A program made the translations under genes and the position numbers. 64,000 nt of DNA from an uncultured Oscillospiraceae bacterium. GTDB taxonomy: Bacteria > Bacillota > Clostridia > Oscillospirales > Ruminococcaceae. This document shows positions 59,167 through 64,000 of the stretch, one piece after another. Below the pieces are notes generated by a model that ran no database searches, was not told the DNA's origin, and saw nothing but the letters and a program-made list of their open reading frames with translations. The stretch is from the NCBI GenBank assembly GCA_934539585.1, contig CAKTCT010000002.1:1-64000 (forward strand). Reading direction: 5' to 3'. The first letter of the stretch is position 1; each line of letters starts with the position of its first letter.

Positions 59167-60765
59167 TCAGCGGTCAGCCAGCAGGCAGCGGCCGGCGGAG
59201 CGGCTTAAAAGCCCGCCGTCCTGCCAGACGGGGACGCCGTTTAAGAGGGCGTAGGAAAGCCCTTCCGCCAGAAGGGTGGGCTCCTGGAAGGTGGCGCGGT
59301 CCCTGAACGTGTCCGGGTCGAAGATCAGAAGGTCGGCATAAGCGCCGGGGCGGAGTTCTCCCCGGTCTTTTAAGCCCATGCGGCGGGCGGGGAGGGAGGT
59401 CATTTTCCGGATGGCGTCTTCCAGGGTGAGGACGCCCCGTTCTTTCACGTATTCCCGGATGATTTTGGAGAAGGAGCCGTACATCCGGGGGTGAGGGGTA
59501 TCCGTGTCGGCGTAAATGGAATCGGAGATGATGGTGGAATAGGGGAGGCGGGCTACCGTGTCGATGTCCTCCTGACACATGCTCATGTTGATGATGGCGG
59601 TCTTGCCGTTATCGGTGTGCATCAGGTGGGCGGCGCAGGAGGCGCTGTCCGGGAAGCCGAATTTTTTGGCGGCTTCTTCCACGGTGAGACCTAAGAATCT
59701 GCGGTTTTCCGGGGCGGAAACGCCGCTGATGAGGATGCGGTCCCAGCCCAGGGTGATGGCGTAGTTGTCCCAGTCGTCGTAGCGGACGGCGGCGGCTTTC
59801 CGGAACTCATCTACGCCTTCGGGGGTGCCCAGGCGGGCCAGAGCGGCGGTCATATCCCCGGCGACACAGCAGGGGGGCAGCATGGTGGTCAGGGCGGTTG
59901 AGCCGCCCTCGTAGGGATAAAAGTCGCAGGTCACGTCCTGACCGGCGGCTCTGGCTTCTTCAATGAGGGCGATGGCTTGGTGGATGCCTTTCCGCCAGTT
60001 TTCCATGCCGCAGCATTTGAAGTGGCTGATCTCCACGGGACAGCCGGCTTTTCTGCCGATTTCGATGATCTCCTTCACGCTGGAGACCAGACTGTCGCCT
60101 TCGCCACGGATGTGGGCGGTGAGGACGCGGCCTGCTTTTCCCAGGGGCTTCAAGATCTCGGCGAACTCGTCGGTGGTGCTGTAACACTCCGGCAGGTACA
60201 TGATGCCGCAGGAAACGCCGACGGCGCCGGCGTTCAGGGCGTCCTCAATGAGGGCGGCTGCCTTCTGGAGCTCTTCTTCGGTGTAGGGGGTGTCGGCAAA
60301 GCCTTTGACAGTGATCTTTACCGAGCCAGTGCCCACCATGGAGGCGGCGTTGACCGGGAGGGGGCGGCTCCGGAGGGCGGAAACGTAGTCCTGGTAGTCG
60401 TGAAGGCCCAGCTTTTCGCAGCCGGAGCCCAGGACGGCTTCCATGAAGTCGTACATCTCCGCCGGGTCCGCCGGGGAGGGGGTCAGGGACATGCCGCAGT
60501 TGCCCACCACCGTGGTGGTGATGCCCTGGGCCAGCATGACCTTGCCGAAGTCGGAATCCTGGAGGAATTTGGCGTCGCAGTGGCGGTGGATGTCCACGAA
60601 GCCGGGGCAGACCACCTTTCCGGCGGCGTCGATGACGGTGTCGGAGGGGGTTCCGGGCTCTCCGACGGAGAGGATGCGGTCGCCTTCTACAATCACGTCG
60701 GTCATGGAGGCCGGAGCGCCGGTGCCGTCGATGAGCCGGGCGTTTTTGATCCAGATTCGTTTCAT
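59167..60765 (-). CDS. N-acyl-D-amino-acid deacylase (D-aminoacylase)
   Basis: 532 residues, amidohydrolase superfamily. N-terminal beta sandwich (RIWIKNARLIDGTGAPASMTD), then VCPGFVDIHRHCD (metal-binding HxH), TTVVGNCGMSLTP and ISHFKCCGMENW (His), and a conserved AYADLLIFDPDTF at the C-terminus. It frees D-amino acids from N-acyl forms in the cytosol. It is followed by none of the sugar genes but lies 18 bp after a D-amino-acid PLP enzyme, with which it should act. GAAGAAGG precedes the ATG. Confidence 0.9.
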   Translation of the reverse strand: MKRIWIKNARLIDGTGAPASMTDVIVEGDRILSVGEPGTPSDTVIDAAGKVVCPGFVDIHRHCDAKFLQDSDFGKVMLAQGITTTVVGNCGMSLTPSPADPAEMYDFMEAVLGSGCEKLGLHDYQDYVSALRSRPLPVNAASMVGTGSVKITVKGFADTPYTEEELQKAAALIEDALNAGAVGVSCGIMYLPECYSTTDEFAEILKPLGKAGRVLTAHIRGEGDSLVSSVKEIIEIGRKAGCPVEISHFKCCGMENWRKGIHQAIALIEEARAAGQDVTCDFYPYEGGSTALTTMLPPCCVAGDMTAALARLGTPEGVDEFRKAAAVRYDDWDNYAITLGWDRILISGVSAPENRRFLGLTVEEAAKKFGFPDSASCAAHLMHTDNGKTAIINMSMCQEDIDTVARLPYSTIISDSIYADTDTPHPRMYGSFSKIIREYVKERGVLTLEDAIRKMTSLPARRMGLKDRGELRPGAYADLLIFDPDTFRDRATFQEPTLLAEGLSYALLNGVPVWQDGGLLSRSAGRCLLADR

Positions 60766-60782
60766 GGGAGCGCCTTCTTCCT

Positions 60783-61871
60783 TTAAATGCTCTTTCCCCG
60801 GGCGTCGATGCGGATCATGTGGTCCACCTTGCCGTTGCGGATGCCGTAGACTTCGTCCAGCATGTTGCAGACCACGCAGCAGTGGTTGGGGATAATGGCC
60901 AGCTTGTCGCCGATTCTAACGTTGAGGGGCTCCGTGCTTTCCAGGAAGGCGTGCTCCTCGTTCAGGTTGGTGATGGTCATGTCCGGGCGGCCGATGATAT
61001 AGCCGTAGCCGGGGTGCTTTTCGCAGCCGTCGCTGGTGAGGATTTTGGTCCCGGCGTCTAGGATGGCGTGGTGGTCGTCCACGATGCTGACTACGGAGAG
61101 GACCACCCGCATGGCGCAGTCCTCTTCGGTGACGAATCCGGCGAACAGCTGGCCGCAGTCGTTGAAGATGTAGTGGCCGGAGCGGATCTCGGTGACGCCC
61201 TCCAGGATTTCCGGCATTTTTCCGGAGAAGGAGGTGCCGCCGGAGAGGACGTCCATCTTGAAGCCGTGGGCTTTTAGGAGCTCCGCCGTGCCGACCAGGT
61301 CGTCGTGCTCCTTTTGGGCGATCCGGGACATGGCTTCCCGGTCCTTTTCGTGGTAGATGAGGCCGCCGTAGTACATGAGGCCGATAATCTCGATGCCGGG
61401 GAGGTCCCGGACGGATTCGGCAAAGTCCAGGGCGGGCTGGCCGGGCTGGAGGCCGCCGCGTTTCAGGCCGCCGTCCAGGTCGATGCGGACGGGGATTTTT
61501 CTGCCCAGGGAGACGCCCAAGTCGGAAAGGCCCATGGCCCCTTCCACGCTGTTGATGAGGGTGGAAATATGGGCTTTTTCCAGGAGTTTCCCTAAGCGTT
61601 TCAGCTTTTCCGGGCCGATGAGGGGGTAGCAGACGAAAATGTCGTCGATACCGGCGTCGGCCATGACCTCGGCTTCGCCCAGCTTGGCGCAGGTGATGCC
61701 TTTGGCTCCCAGGGAAAGCTGGAGCTTGGCCAGCTCCACGCTGCGGTGGGTCTTGGTGTGGGGGCGGTGGGAGATGCCGTGCTTTGCGGCGTTTTCCACC
61801 AGGGTGCGGATGTTCCGCTCCACGGTGTCCAGTTCGATGGCGACGGCGGGGGTTTCCAGATAATCGTACAT
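60783..61871 (-). CDS. PLP enzyme of the D-threonine aldolase / D-serine dehydratase-like family
   Basis: 362 residues, fold-type III (alanine racemase N-terminal-like) barrel. MYDYLETPAVAIELDTVERN is the typical start; RPHTKTHRSVELAKLQL carries the PLP lysine (in HTKTH), and GHYIFNDCGQLF and IIPNHCCVVCNMLDEVYG (metal-binding His/Cys in the D-serine dehydratase-like domain) are at the C-terminus. Members cleave D-threonine to glycine and acetaldehyde or dehydrate D-serine. It is one base after the M20 peptidase gene. AAAGGATG is upstream. Confidence 0.9.
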   Translation of the reverse strand: MYDYLETPAVAIELDTVERNIRTLVENAAKHGISHRPHTKTHRSVELAKLQLSLGAKGITCAKLGEAEVMADAGIDDIFVCYPLIGPEKLKRLGKLLEKAHISTLINSVEGAMGLSDLGVSLGRKIPVRIDLDGGLKRGGLQPGQPALDFAESVRDLPGIEIIGLMYYGGLIYHEKDREAMSRIAQKEHDDLVGTAELLKAHGFKMDVLSGGTSFSGKMPEILEGVTEIRSGHYIFNDCGQLFAGFVTEEDCAMRVVLSVVSIVDDHHAILDAGTKILTSDGCEKHPGYGYIIGRPDMTITNLNEEHAFLESTEPLNVRIGDKLAIIPNHCCVVCNMLDEVYGIRNGKVDHMIRIDARGKSI

Positions 61872-63023
61872 TTAAAGCACATCCTTTCCGTCTGCGGCCA
61901 GCATCCTGCGGGAGAAAAAGAGCAGGTAGGTCCGTGCCGCGGATACAAGTTCCTTGATTTCGATGAATTCGTCGGTCTGGTGGGCCTGGCGGATGCTGCC
62001 GGGGCCCAGGATCACCGAGGGAATCCCGGCGGACTGGGTGAAAAGCCCCGCTTCGCAGGTGGCGGGGAAAATGGAGCAGCGCCCTTCCTCTCCGGCAGAG
62101 AGGAGGGCGGCTTTCAGGGCCTGTACGGCGGGGAGCTCCGGGGGCGTCAGCGAGGGCGGGCAGCAGGTGGTGATCCGGAGGACGGCTCCGGGGCAGGGGG
62201 ACAGGAGGGCCTGCAGCTGGGCTTCGGCTTCTTCGGGGGTCTCCCTTTCGATGAGCCGCCGGTCCAGGCGGACGGTGCAGCTTTCGGGGACCATGTTGAC
62301 CTGGGCCCCGCCCTGGATCATGGTGACGGTGAGAAGGCCGGTCCCCAGGGGAGAGCCGGTCTGCCGGGCCAGGGCCGCCGACAGGGAGCGGACCTCCCGG
62401 CAGAAGGCGGCGGCCTGGTCGATGGCGTTGACGCCGGTTTCGGGCCGGGCGGCGTGGGCGCTTTTTCCGTGGAACACCGCTTCAAAGGCTATGACGCCCC
62501 GGTGGCCCAGGTCCAGGAGCAGCTCCGAGGGCTCGCCGACGACGGCGAAATCCCCGACGGGAGGGTCCTGCAAGAACCGCTTCATGCCGGTGTTGTGGCA
62601 CTCCTCGTCGGCGTCGAAAACCATGGTCAGACCCCGTTTGGGGGAGGGGAGGGTCGCCAGGAGCTCCGCGGCGTGGAGCATGGCGGCGACGCTGCCCTTC
62701 ATGTCCGCCGCGCCCCGACCGTAGAGCCGCCCGTCCCTTACCGCGGGGGAAAAGGGCGGGGAGGTCCAGGCGGAAAGGTCTCCGGCGGGGACCACGTCGG
62801 TGTGGCCGATGTAGAGGTCCCCTGGGCCTTCTGAGCCGGGAATCCGGCCGACGACGTTGAAGCGGCCTTCCCCGCAGTCCTGTTTTTCGGCGGAAATGCC
62901 GCAGCGGTTCAGGAAATCAGCGATGTAATTGCCGGTTTCCGCATCGGTGGGGCGGCGGATCAGGTCGGAGAGAATCTCCGTGACCCGCTGCTCCGAAAGG
63001 CGGGATTGGAGTTCGTCGGTCAT
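61872..63023 (-). CDS. M20 family metallopeptidase / amidohydrolase (ArgE/DapE-like)
   Basis: 383 residues. Metal ligands of the two-zinc site are in IGHTDVVPAG (His, Asp region), YGRGAADMKGSVAA (Asp), DADEECHNTGM (Glu pair) and the C-terminal LGPGSIRQAHQTDEF (His). It removes acyl groups from amino acids or splits small peptides, in the cytosol. Linked without a gap to the D-threonine-aldolase-like gene and six bases after the fucosidase stop, so the four genes form one operon. Ribosome site AAGGA. Confidence 0.9.
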   Translation of the reverse strand: MTDELQSRLSEQRVTEILSDLIRRPTDAETGNYIADFLNRCGISAEKQDCGEGRFNVVGRIPGSEGPGDLYIGHTDVVPAGDLSAWTSPPFSPAVRDGRLYGRGAADMKGSVAAMLHAAELLATLPSPKRGLTMVFDADEECHNTGMKRFLQDPPVGDFAVVGEPSELLLDLGHRGVIAFEAVFHGKSAHAARPETGVNAIDQAAAFCREVRSLSAALARQTGSPLGTGLLTVTMIQGGAQVNMVPESCTVRLDRRLIERETPEEAEAQLQALLSPCPGAVLRITTCCPPSLTPPELPAVQALKAALLSAGEEGRCSIFPATCEAGLFTQSAGIPSVILGPGSIRQAHQTDEFIEIKELVSAARTYLLFFSRRMLAADGKDVL

Positions 63024-63028
63024 GGCGG

Positions 63029-64000
63029 TCAGTCCTTGACGAAAAGGTTCATTTCGCCCCGCATGGTATTGCTTTCATTGAAAAGCACGGCCCGGTACTG
63101 GTAGGTGACGCCGGGCTTCAGGCCCTCCAGGGTGTAGGAGTAGGTTCCGGGGGCGGAGACGGTCTGCTCGGGCAGACGCTGCCAGCCGGTTTCGTAGGAG
63201 GACAGGGCGAAGCCGGGGTACTCCCGGAGATCAAAGGCCAGGTGGGCCGCGTCGAAGCTGCCCAGGGTGTCCACCTTGGCGAACAGGGTGACGGCGGTTT
63301 CGGTCTGGGTCAGGGAGTCGTTGGCCGTTTCCACCAGCAGGGGAGAGAAGGCGGGGACGGGGTGGGTGATTTTCAGGACCAGGGGGTTCCGCCACTGAAT
63401 GCCGCAGTAAATCCGCTGGGCGTGCATGGCGGAGATGTGAAGACCGTCCTCTTTCTGTTCCCAGTAGGTGTGGGCGTCAAGGTCGGGGCGGTACTCGGTG
63501 AGTTCCCCGGACTGGCCCAGGACTTCCACGGTGGTGTCGGGGCTGGCTTTGACGGATTTTAAGAGGAATTCCCGGCGCTGGCCCCGGTCCCAGTCCTTCT
63601 GGTCAAAGAGGACCGCGTAGAGGGCGCTGTCGTCTTTGGAGCGGAGGAGCCAGGCGGAATCTTCGTTGGTGATGATCCAGGGGCGGGTGTTGTGGACGGC
63701 TTCGCGGTTTAAGAAGTGCCACAGGGCCAGCTCCCGGAGGATGTCCTCCTGGGCCCGGCAAAGCTCGCCGTTGGCGTCGGGGCCGATGTTCAGGAGAAGG
63801 CTGCCGCCTTTGGCTCTTGTTTCGGTGAGGAGGCGGATTACATGAAGACCGGTCTTGTAGGTCTCGTTGGTGGGCTGGTACTGCCAGGCGGTGCCCAGGG
63901 TGATGCAGCCTTCCCAGGCAAAGTCCACGCCGACGCCGGGGAGCTGCTGCTCCGGGGTGGGGATGGCGCCCCGGGTGATGAGGATGCCGGGCTGCAAATC
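63029..64000 (-). CDS. Alpha-L-fucosidase (GH29), C-terminal part
   Basis: The gene runs out of the window on its 5' side; 324 residues are visible. The part has WEGCITLGTAWQYQPTNETYK, LLTETRAKGGSLLLNIGPDANG (typical GH29 block after the nucleophile), and then the C-terminal beta-sandwich domains. GH29 enzymes remove alpha-L-fucose from glycans. The catalytic Asp lies outside the window. It is first in an operon with M20, D-threonine-aldolase-like and D-aminoacylase genes, an odd combination of sugar and D-amino-acid functions. Confidence 0.88.
   Translation of the reverse strand, partial: DLQPGILITRGAIPTPEQQLPGVGVDFAWEGCITLGTAWQYQPTNETYKTGLHVIRLLTETRAKGGSLLLNIGPDANGELCRAQEDILRELALWHFLNREAVHNTRPWIITNEDSAWLLRSKDDSALYAVLFDQKDWDRGQRREFLLKSVKASPDTTVEVLGQSGELTEYRPDLDAHTYWEQKEDGLHISAMHAQRIYCGIQWRNPLVLKITHPVPAFSPLLVETANDSLTQTETAVTLFAKVDTLGSFDAAHLAFDLREYPGFALSSYETGWQRLPEQTVSAPGTYSYTLEGLKPGVTYQYRAVLFNESNTMRGEMNLFVKD

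Overview
The window is a GC-rich (roughly 60 %) stretch of a Gram-positive anaerobe. A T-box leader on metG, AGGAGG-type ribosome binding sites, diacylglyceryl lipoprotein signals, CUT1-type sugar ABC transporters paired with AraC sensors, corrinoid methyl-transfer genes and an indolepyruvate:ferredoxin oxidoreductase point to Clostridia, most likely a gut Oscillospiraceae-type fermenter. The family assignment is inference. No rRNA, tRNA, CRISPR array, phage or transposase was seen.

Layout. 1-3.6 kb: end of a GH32 fructosidase, a glycerophosphodiesterase, an SGNH esterase and a broken beta-galactosidase/AraC joint. 3.6-9.5 kb (minus): tatD, metG with a T-box leader, cardiolipin synthase, a small unknown gene, thioredoxin reductase. 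9.5-15.8 kb: a corrinoid methyl-transfer module (corrinoid protein, DUF2284, RACo-like activator, MtaA-like methyltransferase) next to a PocR-AraC regulator and a second UroD-family gene with an in-frame TGA. 16.0-16.2 kb: an unusual pair of cloverleaf-like inverted-repeat units between two copies of an extended -10 promoter. 16.2-22 kb: DUF1015 and CmpB-like genes, an in-frame methyltransferase/aldo-keto reductase chimera, an FAD oxidoreductase. 22-28.5 kb: a membrane AraC sensor divergent from a sugar ABC transporter. 28.5-33 kb: pyroglutamyl peptidase, MnmM-like methyltransferase, MalT-type LuxR regulator, cytidylate-kinase-like protein. 33-38.6 kb (minus): two acyl-CoA ligases, IorAB and an ACT protein, an aromatic 2-oxoacid oxidation operon. 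38.9-41.3 kb: an amino-acid ABC transporter whose binding protein appears circularly permuted. 41.3-41.8 kb: a 463-bp hairpin-rich element with 73-bp inverted termini. 41.8-64 kb: glycan degradation (SGNH esterase, a possible new clan GH-A glycosidase, GH78, GH38, GH130, GH29), a second sugar ABC transporter with its AraC regulator, a two-domain thioredoxin-like lipoprotein, and a D-amino-acid gene set.

How it works together. The glycosidases, esterases and two ATPase-less CUT1 importers would release and import rhamnose-, mannose- and fucose-containing oligosaccharides; each importer has its own AraC regulator. The corrinoid module would move methyl groups from a methylated substrate to an acceptor, with RACo reducing Co(II). 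The ior/paaK operon would turn aromatic amino acids into aryl-acetates and reduced ferredoxin.

What is most unusual: (i) the cloverleaf pair at 16013-16191, (ii) the hairpin element at 41311-41773 with paired compensatory changes, (iii) the permuted binding protein at 38889-39734, (iv) scarless gene chimeras near 2.99 kb and 19.28 kb, and (v) fossil tandem copies of gene 3' ends at two and perhaps three loci. Items iii-v could reflect real recombination or metagenome assembly errors; only reads or related genomes can decide.
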